Assembly: GCA_958450325.1 (NCBI GenBank)
Contig: OY288241.1
Span: 40,548,278-40,612,277, forward strand
Length of the DNA: 64,000 nucleotides
Reading direction: 5' to 3'
From: Agrostemma githago
Taxonomy: Eukaryota; Streptophyta; Magnoliopsida; Caryophyllales; Caryophyllaceae
The position numbers were made by a program, and so were the translations under genes. The notes below the pieces were generated by a model. It ran no database searches. It was given only the letters and a program-made list of their open reading frames with translations, and was not told where the DNA came from. This document shows positions 10,186-21,098 of this stretch, in pieces (the stretch's first letter is position 1; each line of letters begins with the position of its first letter).

Positions 10186-10500
10186 AATTCAACAAAGAGA
10201 AGTGGAAGGATTGAGGATGAGTTAAACGAAAATGGCAAGAAAAGCTGGAATTTATACAAGTGAAACACAGCATTAATTGGCATCCCAACTACCCCGGAAG
10301 GGAAAGCCACCAATCACGAAGTCTTCACATTTCCCGAAAATCCGTCGAGCAAAAGGGGTAATCATTGCAAGAAACCCCTCAACTCTTTGCATACCTGACA
10401 CAATTGAGCATCATTCCTCGAGAAAGTACAAAGCATTGAATGCAGCAGCAAAGGTGGAAATAAGTCAACCTCCCTCCATCTAAGCAAAAGTCGCCAGCCG
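10186..10500. other. E1 non-coding segment before the 3' LTR
   Basis: No credible frame. Several purine-rich stretches (near 10194, 10297 and 10350) could be the polypurine tract, but none is followed by an obvious TG matching the LTR end, so the LTR start stays open. Confidence 0.4.
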
Positions 10501-10895
10501 GAGGGAAGCCTTGCTTCCCCCCCAGCTTGCGAGGGCCAATTGATTGGGGTCGGCAGCCTGATACTGACAGCCTGCTAGGCAGGCTCCCAGGGGATTGCCA
10601 AGAAAGCCCAGAAACCGACCCGGCGAATAGTCAAAGCAAAAGTATTGAAGTAGGAAGACCTACTTAGGATTACAGCTGACCGTCGGGCCAGCAGGGTGAC
10701 GCAGCCTGCTGGAGCCTAGCCCTCACAACTCATACCCGTCTGCCCCCTGGGGAAACCTCTGCAGGCAGGGCCGGGATCACCAGGGGCCTCCTCGTCATTT
10801 CGCCTAAGGTAATTGAGAGTGGGTGGATGAGAAGACGCCACTTGTCACCTCCTTATCCACCCATTCTCCTTCTATTTCCCTCTCTTGTGGGAAGG

Positions 10896-10903
10896 TATAA
10901 ATA
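10896..10903 (+). promoter_or_regulatory. E1 LTR TATA box
   Basis: TATAAATA in a pyrimidine-rich context, followed by a purine/pyrimidine leader typical of plant LTR transcription starts. It fixes the element orientation as plus. Confidence 0.6.
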
Positions 10904-12644
10904 CCCTCCCATTTCCCACAAGAAGGGGGTTGGATTTTCTCTCTTTAGAACTCTTACTCATAAATCGCCACCTAGTTCCTCATGAGCTAGGTTTCTTAAG
11001 GCATTCACGGACTGACTTAGGCATCGGAGAGAGTTTCCTCGGACAACCTCCGAGGCCCTGTGCGTTCTGTGTGCAGGGAGCCAGCCCATTTCCGCCGGGA
11101 AGGTCCGACTGAAGGAGTAGGAGGGAGGAGAGCCAGTCAAGATTGATCGATTGACATTCAAAGCAACATTGAACGATACGAACCCAAATTCCACGTCCGG
11201 TTAATTGATTCTAATACCGGAACAATTATTTTTTTTGATATTTTAGTTATCGATTATTGAATTATTACCGTTTACGGACAAAAAAGATTAAAAGCCGATT
11301 TTTAGTTCTAGTACTTAAACATTTTATTTTAATCTGATTTTTTACGTGGTGAAACTTTCTGATGAAATATAATTTTCTGATTGTTTTCACAATTTTTCGG
11401 AATTGTTAAGTGGATGAATTAATTAATCACTTTAAATCATCGTTTATCGTTAAAACCGTGTTTGTCGTTTAAATTCTCGATTTCTGGTCTTTGGTTTAAA
11501 TCTGGAAAAAATATGATTCTTATGATTTCATAATAAAATGTAATTTTATGATTTTTAGTGCCTTAATAAAATGTTAGGACCGATAAGTTTTATTAATGGA
11601 ATCGTTAAAGGTGAAAACGGGTTTTAAGGACGGTTTTGACGGGATTTATTAAATCTGGAATTTTTGGAAATCTGGAAAATTAGTATTTTCTGAAAAATCA
11701 TGATTTTTAAGTTTAATAATAATTTTTGGATATTAATACTTAAATCATTTTGTAATTACTATTTTTATTAATCGTGATTGTCGAGATTAGACGATTAACG
11801 AGAAAACGCTTTAAAAACCGAGTTTTAGAATTCTGGAAATTTTATTTTCTGGACAGAATGTCCATAAATATATTTTAGCTATTTTACGTAATTTTTTTAC
11901 TATTCATTATAGTCTTTAATTAATAAGTATCGATTTTTGGACAAATTGTGATTTATCGTTAAAATGCTTCGTCTTACCTAAAAGAATTATTTTTCCAGCT
12001 ATTTTGAAAATATTTGATTCTGAAAGTTTAAGAGTTAAATCATCCCTTAATATATTCTAAATATATTCATTGGTTTAATTAAATAAAAGACGTTAAAAGA
12101 TTTAATCTGACATTTGCCGTAAAATCCTATTTATAATCGTATTGTCGGAACTAATAATAATTAGGGAGTTTTAGTTTTGTAAATTTTGGAAACACCCTAA
12201 TTAGTAGTATTTAAAATGTTTAAGACGTTTCTAAATTACTTTATAAACACTTGTATGATGTTTCAATAATTTCATTAACTCAAATGTTCTCGTTTTAAGA
12301 ATTAATATCGTTAAGGCCGAAAGTACTAGTTTTATAAATCTATATCGTTCACTAAAAATGTGTTATTAGCATGAACTAATATTTTTGCTATTTTGATATG
12401 ATGCTATTTTTTGTAAAATTTCTAAAAATAGAAGTTTCCTAAAATAGAAAGTTTTCTCTTTTGGAAAGTGATCCTTTTCTTTTTGTTCTCTTATTATTTA
12501 TATTGATTATATCTTTTGAATACCGATAATGGTTTGGTTTTGGAGTTATGGAATAAGAACAAATGTGGGTTTAGAGTAATATAATCTGGGGTTTACGGTT
12601 TTGCCATCAACTATAAGGCTAGTGTACCAGGAATCGGTACATTG

Positions 12645-12812
12645 GTTGTTGAACCGGATGACAGGTATCCCGGAAGTTGTGTACATTTTGACCTTAAGCT
12701 TAGGCCTCGCAGTAAGTCGCCGTCATAAGTTGAACTGGGTGACAGGTAATCCCAGGAGGGGTGTGCATTATCTTAAACTAGGGCCACACATTTATAAGTC
12801 GTCGCTCTATTA
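12645..12812 (+). repeat. Two imperfect direct repeats (about 84 bp) in the E1 LTR
   Basis: The words gttgaac.gg.tgacaggta and gtcgccgtc/gtcgtcgct recur with a spacing of about 84 bp. They lie in the transcribed part of the LTR; role unknown. Confidence 0.55.
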
Positions 12813-13441
12813 TGGTTGAGTAGCCTAGTTAGAGACCGAAGTTTGATTTGTTTGAACTAAGTTCTCGAAGCTAGTTTTTGGTATTCTCCTGGTGAAAGTC
12901 TAGACTCTACATTAATCCTATCCATAACGCCATTTTGAATATTTTTATTATTATCGATATAATTTGGTTGCAGGTTGGCAAATATTTTATATTTTCTTCA
13001 GAAAACTCGTTTTTATTATATTGTTTCGATACGTGAAGTTTTTCACTAAAAGCTTATTTTCATTATAATGTTTTACTGTTTTCATTTTTACTATTTTTCT
13101 ATAGTAGTAATTACAGTTTTTAAAATGCTGTCTTACGGCTGGGAGAGCGTTGACGTTGCTCCCCACTGATTGTGGCTGTTATGTTTTAACATGGCAGGTA
13201 TGCTTGTTTCCGGGTGTGGGCTAGCGGGCATTGTGGATCCTGCTTATTATTATTTTTACAATTTTGTCTTGTGGATTTGTTAAACCCCTTTGCGGATTGT
13301 TTTAATTTTGGCCATTTTATTTAAGGCCTAATGTTTGACTTTACCATTTAAATTTTATCAAGACATAGTTACAGTGTGTTATAATCCCACTTCTACAGTG
13401 TTTCCGCCACTGTATTGCATTAGAATTTCTAGGGGATTACA

Positions 13442-13673
13442 GATATCGTGCCCTATCTCTCGATTCCAAGCCGGTCCAAACATAAATGGGCCACCAGGGC
13501 ACGGTCCATCGGATTAACGGGCCTCCATGGAAGGACAGTACTTCGTCCCAATATTTCTGGGTATTGTGACGAGAAAAGTCAATGGTTCGTTTCCTCGTCA
13601 TCACTTGGTTGGGGCGATATCGGGTCACGTCAAGCAGAGGATCCACGATTGATAGCCTCTCAAATAGTCAAAG
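13442..13673 (-). pseudogene. E2 antisense gene, exon 2 (truncated by E1)
   Basis: Homologous to 36451-35600 (E3) and 56006-55088 (E5): shared ERLSI, KYWDE, HGGPLIRW and RDRARYL blocks. The splice acceptor is at 13674. One codon conserved as Trp in E3 and E5 is a stop near the exon start. The downstream part was separated by the E1 insertion at 13441. Confidence 0.7.
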
Positions 13674-14027
13674 CTGAAAAACGCGAAAAATCAAAATTGA
13701 ATCAAAAAACCCTAGAAAAGCTCTCTAGCATGGCGACTTAAAGGTGACGGCAGCTTGAGTCTCGAGCGGGATCCTGTGCACTTTGGCTATGGATCTTTCC
13801 CTCATGGTTTACGTAATGTCACTAGACGGAAGACTTCGATTAGCAAGAAGAAACAGACACAAATTTCGAAAGGGATCACGATCAACAACAGACCGGACGT
13901 GGAAAATCCTTCAAAACATGGGAGTATGAAGATTATTGTGGGTGTACCACCTTACACGGATAATGACCTGGTCAAGGGTGGTAACGTTCAAATGGCTACA
14001 AGTAAGGAGGATGGAGAATAAGACATC

Positions 14028-14723
14028 ATGGAAGGTGATTGGTTTGACAGACATGGACGTAAGATTGAACAAATATTGGAGGAGGATGATACCGTTCTTC
14101 AACTGACTGAGGAGGACGTTAAGGATGAGATCATATATTGGCAGAATGCTATATATGGATTTGTCCTTGGTGCCAATCCACCATGGCCTGTTTTCGAAGG
14201 TTATCTAAAACGTATATGGAAACACCATATAATGGACTCGATTTCATTCCTTCCGAATGGGGTCTTTGTGGTTCGCTTTCAAACACAGGAAATGCAAGAG
14301 AAGGTCCTAAATGCAGGCACACATATGTTTGATAGTAAACCAGTTATCATCAAGAAGTGGATGCTGGATATTGATCTTGAAAAGAAGGAGGTCAAATGTG
14401 TGCCCACTTGGTTGAGATTACACAGGCTGCCACTAAAATTTTGGGGGGTGAGTCTGCAGAAAATAGCAGGTACAGTTGGGAAGTTGCTTAAGAAAGATGA
14501 GGCCACTGAACTTAAGACAAGACTGGGTTACGCACGGGTCTTAATTGAGGTCCGAGTTGGCCAAAAATTCCCCTCAGAGGTAAAATTTAAAGATGAGAAC
14601 CAAAACTTAGTTGTTGTGCCTGTTGAATTCGAGTGGAAACCTGTAAAATGTGAGAAATGTAAAGCATTGGGCCATGAAACTGTTAGCTGCAGGATAAAAA
14701 AGGAACCCAAAATAGAAAAGTAG
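14028..14723 (+). CDS. LINE ORF1 (DUF4283 nucleic-acid-binding protein), N-terminal part
   Basis: 231 residues. Residues about 20-190 fit the DUF4283 domain of plant L1 ORF1 proteins (FVLGANPPWPVFEGYLKRIW; VPTWLRLHRLPLKFWG), followed by a zinc knuckle CEKCKALGHETVSC at about 210-223. The same frame is open upstream to 13755 except for a TAA at 14019-14021, and downstream to 15062 except for the TAG at 14721-14723. The true start may be an ATG at 13926. The protein would bind LINE RNA in the ribonucleoprotein. Confidence 0.8.
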   Translation: MEGDWFDRHGRKIEQILEEDDTVLQLTEEDVKDEIIYWQNAIYGFVLGANPPWPVFEGYLKRIWKHHIMDSISFLPNGVFVVRFQTQEMQEKVLNAGTHMFDSKPVIIKKWMLDIDLEKKEVKCVPTWLRLHRLPLKFWGVSLQKIAGTVGKLLKKDEATELKTRLGYARVLIEVRVGQKFPSEVKFKDENQNLVVVPVEFEWKPVKCEKCKALGHETVSCRIKKEPKIEK

Positions 14724-15062
14724 GTGTGGAGGAAAAAAACGAACACTGCTATTTTATCAAAACCTGCCAGACCTACTTCTATTCCTGATCAGTCTGCTAT
14801 ACCTGTTCAAGCCGTTGTTAGGACTGTACCGGTAGTTGGGAATAAGAAAGATATTGAGTTTCCTACCTTTACGAAGGCAGGTTTACAGACCAGTCCTAAA
14901 GGTGTGGAGCCTTCTCCTCCTAATTCTGGAGACAGTATTTCAGGGGGAGATGAGGTTTCCTCATTCAAAAATGCTTTACAAGGAAAAGACAGCATGAAGA
15001 TAGTTCAGAATAGGTCACCCTCTACTTCATATCCCCATGATTATAGGAATATGGAATGTTAG
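14724..15062 (+). pseudogene. LINE ORF1, C-terminal part after an in-frame stop
   Basis: In frame with 14028-14723 and separated only by a TAG. Low-complexity, Pro/Ser/Thr-rich tail of 112 codons that overlaps the start of ORF2 by 26 bp in another frame, a usual plant L1 arrangement. Confidence 0.6.
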
Positions 15063-17469
15063 AGGTATGAATAAAGCCAAAAAACAGGTACAGCTCAATA
15101 AGTTTTTAGTGGCTAATAAGGTAGGTTTATTTGCATTGCTTGAAACTAAAATAAAGCCTTCTAATCAAGGGAGGGCGTTGATCAGTTTTTCTAATTGGAG
15201 TATTACCACGAATTCTCATTTACATAATGGTGGTAGAATATGGGTGGGCTGGAATCCTTCGGAATTTCGAGTGAACATCCTGGAATATGATCCCCAATAT
15301 ATCCATATTTGGGCTATCCACGAGACCACTCAGAGAGATTTTTATTTCACGTTTGTATATGCCTTCAATGAGGCTCAGGGCAGGGAATCGATTTGGATGA
15401 ATCTTAGGAGAATTGCTGATGGATTGAATGGTCCATGGGCTGTAGGAGGAGACTTCAATTGTATTATCTCGCCTGAAGAAAGACTTGGTGGCTCCTTTAA
15501 CGCTGCTGAGGCTAGGCCATTTCTTGATTGTCTTCTGCATTGTGAGCTTGTGGATGGTCCATCCACCGGTGCATATTATACTTGGTCGAACAAACAGAGG
15601 CCTGAAGATAGAGTGTACTCAAGGCTGGACAGGTACTTATCTAATCAAGAATGGGTTATGCTATTTCCAAATATGCAGGCTGCCTTTCTCCCTGAGGAGA
15701 CATTCGACCATACACCGTGTATTATTCAGGAGCATTTGGAGGAAGGGAGTAGGAAAAGACCATTCAAGTTCTCAAACATGTGGGTTTCATACCCCGGTTT
15801 TCGAGATCTGGTCAGGGAGAATTGGATGTACCAGGTTGATGGCACGCGTATGTTCAATGTCTGTCAGAAATTGAAAACTATGAAGGCTCCTTTGAAGGGC
15901 CTGAATAAATCAAAATTTTCGGACATTGAGAAGGCTGCGGATATCGCTAGAGTTAATCTACAATGCTGTCAACAGGCTATCATTGATCAGCCTGGCAATC
16001 AAGAACTTATCCAGCGAGAGTTTGAAGCGAATGCTCTTTGTGTTGATTTGGAGGCCCATGAATACACTTTTCTTCGGCAGAAAGCTAAAGCTCACTGGAT
16101 GAAAGACGGGGATGTTAATACATCATATTTTCATGGCGTCTTGAGAGCGAGACGGGCTCATAATGCTGTCACGCAAATTAAAGACTCTGAAGGTGAACTG
16201 CACACGACCAAGGAAGGGATTCAAAAGAGCTTCCTCGATTTTTATGAAAATCTTTTGGGAAAGAGTCTCCCTACACAACCCGTGAACATCAATGTTGTGC
16301 AGAAAGGAGCTACTTGTACGGATCATCATATTGAGCTGCTGTCTAAACAGGTGACAGATGATGAAATTAAAAAGGCATTCTTCGCTATACCAAATGACAA
16401 AGCCCCGGGACCGGATGGGTTCTCGAGTTTATTCTTCAAAGCTAGTTGGGATACTATTGGAAAGGAGATTTGCGAAGCCATACACGAATTCTTCAGAAAC
16501 GGGAAAATGTTGAAACAGTTAAACACAACTACGGTGTCTCTTATTCCTAAGACTCCTAAGCCGGAAACTGTCCAGCAATTTAGACCGATATCTTGCTGCA
16601 ACATGGTTTACAAAGTTATCTCTAAATTACTATGCAGCAGATTGTCATCAGTCTTGCCTGATTTAATCTCCAAGACTCAAGGAGGATTCATACAAGGCAG
16701 AAATATCATGGAGAACATCCTAATTTGTCAAGATCTGATTAAACTTTATAACCGAAAGTCCGTTTCGCCGAGATGTATGTTCAAGATTGACCTTCAAAAG
16801 GCCTATGACACTATCGAATGGAACTTCCTCTATCAAATGATGATTGCTCTGAAATTTCCCACGCACTTCACTAATCTAATTATGGAATGCACTACATCAG
16901 CGTCCTTCTCCCTGAATCTTAATGGGGATTTGTTCGGTTTTTTTAAGGGCAAGCGAGGACTCCGGCAAGGTGATCCGTTATCTCCCCTTCTTTTTACTAT
17001 CTGCATGGAATACCTCACGAGGCTACTTCAAGTCACTACTAAGCATAATAGCTTCAAATTCCACCCCCTTTGTGGTAATCTGAAGCTCTCTAGCCTCATG
17101 TTTGTCGATGATCTATTATTGTTCTCTAGAGGAGACGCTTCGTCCATAATGGTTCTACTAAAGACATTTTCCACGTTCTCCCACGCGTCTGGCCTTAAGA
17201 TGAGCCCGGGTAAATCCAACGTTTACTTCAATGGGGTGCCTGACCATCTTCACCCGGACATCGGTGATATTTCTGGCTGTGTGGAAGGAAAGCTACCATT
17301 TAGGTACCTGGGTGTGCGGATTAAGCCGACCAAACTAAATGCCAAATATTGCAGTCCGTTAATTGACAGGATAATGGAAAGAATTAGATCTCTCGGCTCT
17401 AGGAAATTATCTTATGCGGGTCGACTGGTCCTAATCAAGTCGGTCTTGAAGACTCTTCATATTTACTAG
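15037..17469 (+). CDS. LINE ORF2: AP endonuclease and reverse transcriptase
   Basis: 810 residues. Endonuclease: IWNVRGMNKAKKQ at the N terminus, LLETK (catalytic Glu), GGDFNCI, SRLDR and FDHTPCII. RT: DKAPGPDGFSS, GFIQGRNIMENI, KIDLQKAYDTIEW, GLRQGDPLSPLLF and the active site FVDDLLLF. The frame stops at a TAG at 17467-17469, where plant L1 elements usually have Trp, and the same frame stays open to 18030. The enzymes nick target DNA and copy the LINE RNA there. Confidence 0.92.
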   Translation: MIIGIWNVRGMNKAKKQVQLNKFLVANKVGLFALLETKIKPSNQGRALISFSNWSITTNSHLHNGGRIWVGWNPSEFRVNILEYDPQYIHIWAIHETTQRDFYFTFVYAFNEAQGRESIWMNLRRIADGLNGPWAVGGDFNCIISPEERLGGSFNAAEARPFLDCLLHCELVDGPSTGAYYTWSNKQRPEDRVYSRLDRYLSNQEWVMLFPNMQAAFLPEETFDHTPCIIQEHLEEGSRKRPFKFSNMWVSYPGFRDLVRENWMYQVDGTRMFNVCQKLKTMKAPLKGLNKSKFSDIEKAADIARVNLQCCQQAIIDQPGNQELIQREFEANALCVDLEAHEYTFLRQKAKAHWMKDGDVNTSYFHGVLRARRAHNAVTQIKDSEGELHTTKEGIQKSFLDFYENLLGKSLPTQPVNINVVQKGATCTDHHIELLSKQVTDDEIKKAFFAIPNDKAPGPDGFSSLFFKASWDTIGKEICEAIHEFFRNGKMLKQLNTTTVSLIPKTPKPETVQQFRPISCCNMVYKVISKLLCSRLSSVLPDLISKTQGGFIQGRNIMENILICQDLIKLYNRKSVSPRCMFKIDLQKAYDTIEWNFLYQMMIALKFPTHFTNLIMECTTSASFSLNLNGDLFGFFKGKRGLRQGDPLSPLLFTICMEYLTRLLQVTTKHNSFKFHPLCGNLKLSSLMFVDDLLLFSRGDASSIMVLLKTFSTFSHASGLKMSPGKSNVYFNGVPDHLHPDIGDISGCVEGKLPFRYLGVRIKPTKLNAKYCSPLIDRIMERIRSLGSRKLSYAGRLVLIKSVLKTLHIY

Positions 17470-18406
17470 GCTTCAATTTTCATCCTCCCTTCTTCTATTA
17501 TTCATAATATTGAGAGTCTTTGTAGAAATTTCCTTTGGGAGGGTGGTACTGAGTATAAAAAAGTACCACCGATAGCCTGGGAGAAAATCTGTAAGCCTCT
17601 TAAGGAAGGCGATCTTGGAATTAAAGACGACACTATTTGGAATAAGGCTGCCATTGGAAAGCTTGCTTGGTGGATTTATTCTAAGGCTGACTCTTTATGG
17701 GTTCAATGGGTAAGCCATATTTACATTAAAGATGTTGATTGGTTGGAGTATAATCCACCGGCCGATTGTTCTTGGACCTGGAAAAAAATTTGCAGGGTTC
17801 GTGACCTGTTTCGACCAGCATATGATGCTCAACTATGGCAAGTTGTATCGGGTCAGCAGTATAGCATCAGATCTGGATATGACTGGATCAGGGGGGGCAA
17901 CACAAATGTTACTTGGAGTCACCTGATTTGGAATGATTGGACTATGTCTAAGCACAGTTTTATTAACTGGATGTATCAACACGATGGCTTCAAAACTAAA
18001 AAAGAAGTTGTTCGCTTATGGTGTCGTTAATGACACGGACTGCTGTATTTGCGGTACTGACGAGGAAGACGCAACTCATCTATTCTTTACCTGCCCGTAC
18101 AGCTCTCCCCTTTTGCACCTTGTTAGTCGCTGGATTGGTACTGATATTCTGACAACTAATGTCAATAGTTGGAGGTTGGCTAGAAGAGAATCCAAGTTGA
18201 AAAGAGGGGTCCTAAATGGTCTCATCAATGCTACGATTTATCACATCTGGATTCAGGGGAATAGAGCTAGAATGGAGAATAGTATTCTAAGACCTATTCA
18301 GGTGTTGAAATGTATACAACATGATATGAAAGTAAGGATGGAAAGTCGTTGTAAAGGAGCTATCCATCAAAAGGATAGACTCTGGTTAGATACATTGATC
18401 ATGTAA
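17470..18406 (+). pseudogene. LINE ORF2 C-terminal part with zf-RVT domain (frameshifted)
   Basis: It continues ORF2 in frame to about 17990, then in the next frame to 18406. The switch lies in or near an A-rich run (aaaactaaaaaagaag, about 17992-18007). The joined region carries the plant LINE zf-RVT pattern: KHSFINWM, then CCICG...ATHLFFTC. One nonsense codon and one frameshift make this copy inactive as read. Confidence 0.8.
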
Positions 18407-18462
18407 GGGGGTTTTCCCCTTGATATTTGGTTACTACATATATATAATTTACCTTCACCAAA
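18407..18462 (+). other. LINE 3' UTR and short A tail
   Basis: A short AT-rich tail ending in ttcacc plus A residues, which merge with the A-rich target. Confidence 0.6.
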
Positions 18463-18590
18463 AAAAATCAAAATCGCGAAAAAATGGGAAAACCCGCGAA
18501 AAACAAAAAAAAACAAAAAAAAAACGTGAAAAATCAAAAATCGTGAAAAAAATCGAGAAAATCGCAAAAAATTGGGGAATAGGCATATAC

Positions 18591-19232
18591 CTGTAGAAGA
18601 CGGGTGCTCCCGGTCAACCGAATCGTTGGATCCCTTTTGCGATTGTCCAAACCTTAGATAATCTCTCCTGTAATCAACCAAGCTAGACTGTGCTTCGTTT
18701 CCATCAGGTCAACCACGGTGAAAATTCAGACATGGCCCATACAAGATAGCAAGTCCATATGACCTTCAAAGGCGTAAACATGGAGCATACAAAATGCGAA
18801 GGCCCTACGGCTATGAACCGACCAGACCCGAACATCGTGAGGATTCATGAATTTTTAAGCCAGGTCAATCAAAGAAACAGTATCTCCCTCCAGCATACGA
18901 GATACCTCCATATGAGAAAGCCCTAAAAATTCCCGTAGTTTTCTCCTTGGATCGTGAACTGCAAACGGGATAGCAGGGCGAAGTATGGGATTCCACCCTC
19001 CTACGGCAGCAATTTCCTCAGGGATAAGACAAATTTCGCCTCGAGGGAAGCCAAAAACATGATAAGTATCGTCCCAGTATGACAAGCAAGCATCTAGAAA
19101 GTGACGGTCCACTTGCATCTGACGGATTATGAATAATTGGGTTATACCATTCTGATTCAGAATAACTCTATCTGCATCTCTGAAGAATCGGGACCAATCC
19201 TGCAGCATTCTGATTAATCGATCGATCCCCAT
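18591..19232 (-). pseudogene. E2 antisense gene, exon 1
   Basis: 214 codons from ATGGGGATCGAT (19230-19232) to a CAG/GTATAT splice donor at 18591/18590. It aligns along its length with E5 56932-56291 and E3 37302-36662: conserved HFLDACLSYWD, FPRGEIC, PEEIAAVGGW, DPRRKLREFLGLSH and SLIDLA. The frame is kept, but three stops interrupt it (after SLIDLA, after HV near 18745, and after GEII near 18660). The layout vaguely recalls plant mobile domain proteins; that is a weak inference. Confidence 0.75.
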
Positions 19233-19335
19233 AATGGAATTTCTAAAAAAGAAGAATAATATTCTCGGAGTTTGTTTCTCTTTAGGAGGGAAGGAATTGT
19301 GAGAATTATGAGAAAAATAAAAAGAATGGCGTGGG

Positions 19336-19343
19336 TATTTATA
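19336..19343 (-). promoter_or_regulatory. Antisense TATA box of E2
   Basis: The minus strand reads TATAAATA 104 bp upstream of the antisense ATG. E5 has the same box at 57025-57032, at a similar distance from its antisense start, although the surrounding DNA has diverged. Confidence 0.65.
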
Positions 19344-19861
19344 GCCTTAAATCCGGACTTTTCTCCTTGCTTTAGATTCCTAATCCCAGGAGGTTTAGCA
19401 TACAGGCCTTATCTCAGTGTCTAGCTAAGTCATCCCGAGCATACCTATTCCTTTTCAGAGTCAAAAATTCTCAAAATTGTCAAGCTTTATTTCAAAAATT
19501 CAAAACCTTTCTCAAAAATTTTATTCCCCAGCGCGAGTCATTTCTCCTAAAAATGTTACATGCGAAGCATTGCATAAATCATGTACAGGACGATTCAAGC
19601 AGGACCGTACGACTAACTCCCCAGCAGTATTTTACGGGATGGGCCCACATATAGGTACACCCAGGGCTTATGCGACAAGTCCAAATTCCCCACGGAGTTA
19701 TCATCGTCAGCTCAGGCATATTTTTAATCCATGGCCGGCGGGCCCTTCACGCAAGTCTAATGGACTTTAAACGACCCGATCGGAAGTCTGCTAGGTCTTA
19801 ATTTCACCTGGTAGCTACTCTGACTTTCGCCCTGTCCAAGCCTCAGTCAGAGTGGGGGCTT
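19344..19861 (+). other. E2 region between antisense promoter and 3' LTR
   Basis: Non-coding. The last 55 bp (ggtagctactctgact... then cagagtgggggct) match E5 57570-57621 and include the polypurine tract just before the LTR. Confidence 0.65.
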
Positions 19862-21098
19862 TGTAGACACCCACATTTGGCTATTAGGTGTCTATGGCAG
19901 TTTTCGACAAACACCCGATGATGATCGGACGCAAACATGCTTTAACGTACTCGAGTATGGGCTCGAAATCATGGGCATTTGGCTTGGGCTTTTTACGAAG
20001 TACAATCTCACAAAATCAACCTCAAAGTCAGGCCCAGTGGGTCATTTCGAGTCAAATAAGACTAATTTGGGTTGAATCCGACACCAGGGGTAAAACCGTC
20101 TTTTAGCACCGACTCAAAACCCGTTCAAAGATATTTTCGAGACATGCAAACCAGCCGTGTCATCCCATGAGTCCGTTTTGAGCTCAAACACTACAAAAAA
20201 ATCAGCTACAAAAAATATTAAACAATTCTGATTAAGGATAGAATTCGATCCCTAGTAGGATTCTCGACCGAGCACTCCACCGAGCACAAGGAGTACTCGG
20301 CCGAGTACTCTTTTTCAGCCGGCTCAGGTGACTTCCTCACCAAGTAACGGAATCCTCGTTCTACTCTAATTGCTTACCTTTCCTATCTCGAGCGGAGTTT
20401 CTTATCACCCAAGCAAGGTTACCTCTCCTAGCTTCAATCGAGGACTGCTCCTATAAATAGGACCCTCTCATCAACATAAAAAGAGCCAACATCCATCACA
20501 CCGGACACATTCACCATACATTGAAATATCTACAACAATACAAATTCCCGACACCCCATACAAGTAGCATCGAAAGACCGATAGTATAACCCGAGACCCG
20601 AAGAAACCGGCCATCTCGACCCGACACCCTACACGTCCCATACCACCATAAATCACCTACATTACCTCGACGCTCCCGTGTCTAAGCCACATTCCGACGA
20701 GCCCCGTTCCGAGCAAACAAAGCATGTAGGTTGAGGGTGTAAAATCAAACCCGATTTCTCCTTTCTCTCTTCCCTTCTTCTCGTTTTTTCACTTTTTTGT
20801 CGGTCCTTTTTTTTTTATGGGTCTTCGTCACATCTTCTATTTTCTATAATATCGATACTACAAACTATTTTTATACAAAACAATATTCTTAAAATACGAT
20901 AACGATTCTCTAGTCGAATATCGTATCAAAAAAGAACTAAATCGATCTCGTTGATGCTAAAAAAATCGTCCTTTGGTTTTAAACATAATATGACGATTTT
21001 GACGCGGAGAGAATCAACATCTTTTCATTCGATTTGTTTTTCTTTTCAAAACGATTTTCTAAAAACATTTTTTTTCTAAAAACTATTCCGAATATTTG
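19862..21098 (+). repeat. E2 3' LTR, first 1237 bp
   Basis: Begins tgtagacaccc like the LTRs of E3 and E5. TATAAATA at 20452-20459. Upstream of it lie the palindromes ctcgaccgag (20263-20272) and GAGTACTCGGCCGAGTACTC (20291-20310). It breaks at 21098, where E3 starts. Confidence 0.8.

Larger units (their letters stand above)
1..13441 (+). mobile_element. E1: 3' portion of a Tat-like Ty3/gypsy element, interrupted by E0
   Basis: The visible order is tandem repeat, antisense gene (544-2890), antisense frame (3437-3597 joined to 9768-10185 across E0), and a long LTR whose TATA box lies on the plus strand. gag and pol would be to the left of the window. The right end, ...gattaca at 13441, abuts the antisense gene of E2, so E1 was inserted into E2; the five bases gatat at 13442 are the candidate target duplication. 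Assigning E1 to Tat rests on the antisense genes and tandem repeats, because no pol is visible. Confidence 0.6.
10500..13441 (+). repeat. E1 3' LTR (start approximate)
   Basis: A long AT-rich non-coding block with a plus-strand TATAAATA at 10896-10903 and a downstream end gattaca at 13441, where E2 sequence resumes. Its layout, with TATA 400-500 bp in and a long transcribed part, resembles the 2.6-kb LTR of E5. The start is my estimate (10480-10560). The 5' LTR is outside the window, so the limits cannot be confirmed here. Confidence 0.55.
13698..18462 (+). mobile_element. L1-clade LINE inserted in the intron of the E2 antisense gene
   Basis: A two-ORF non-LTR element. The word aaaaatcaaaat stands at 13686-13697 and again at 18463-18474, after a short A tail, and is a candidate target duplication. 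The flanking A-rich intron of E2 continues on both sides. The 5' part looks full length (about 330 bp of leader with an 'aaaccctag' start). ORF1 has two in-frame stops; ORF2 has one stop and one frameshift. Confidence 0.8.

Noticed and set aside
10500..13441. E1 LTR read as a minus-strand 5' LTR
   Set aside because: The minus strand shows TGGCGACT near 10480, but only 8 bases match a primer site and the LTR end there lacks CA, whereas the plus strand has a good TATA box.
18367..18681. Minus-strand Phe-rich frame at the LINE end
   Set aside because: It comes from A-rich LINE tail and intron DNA; the true exon border lies at 18591.
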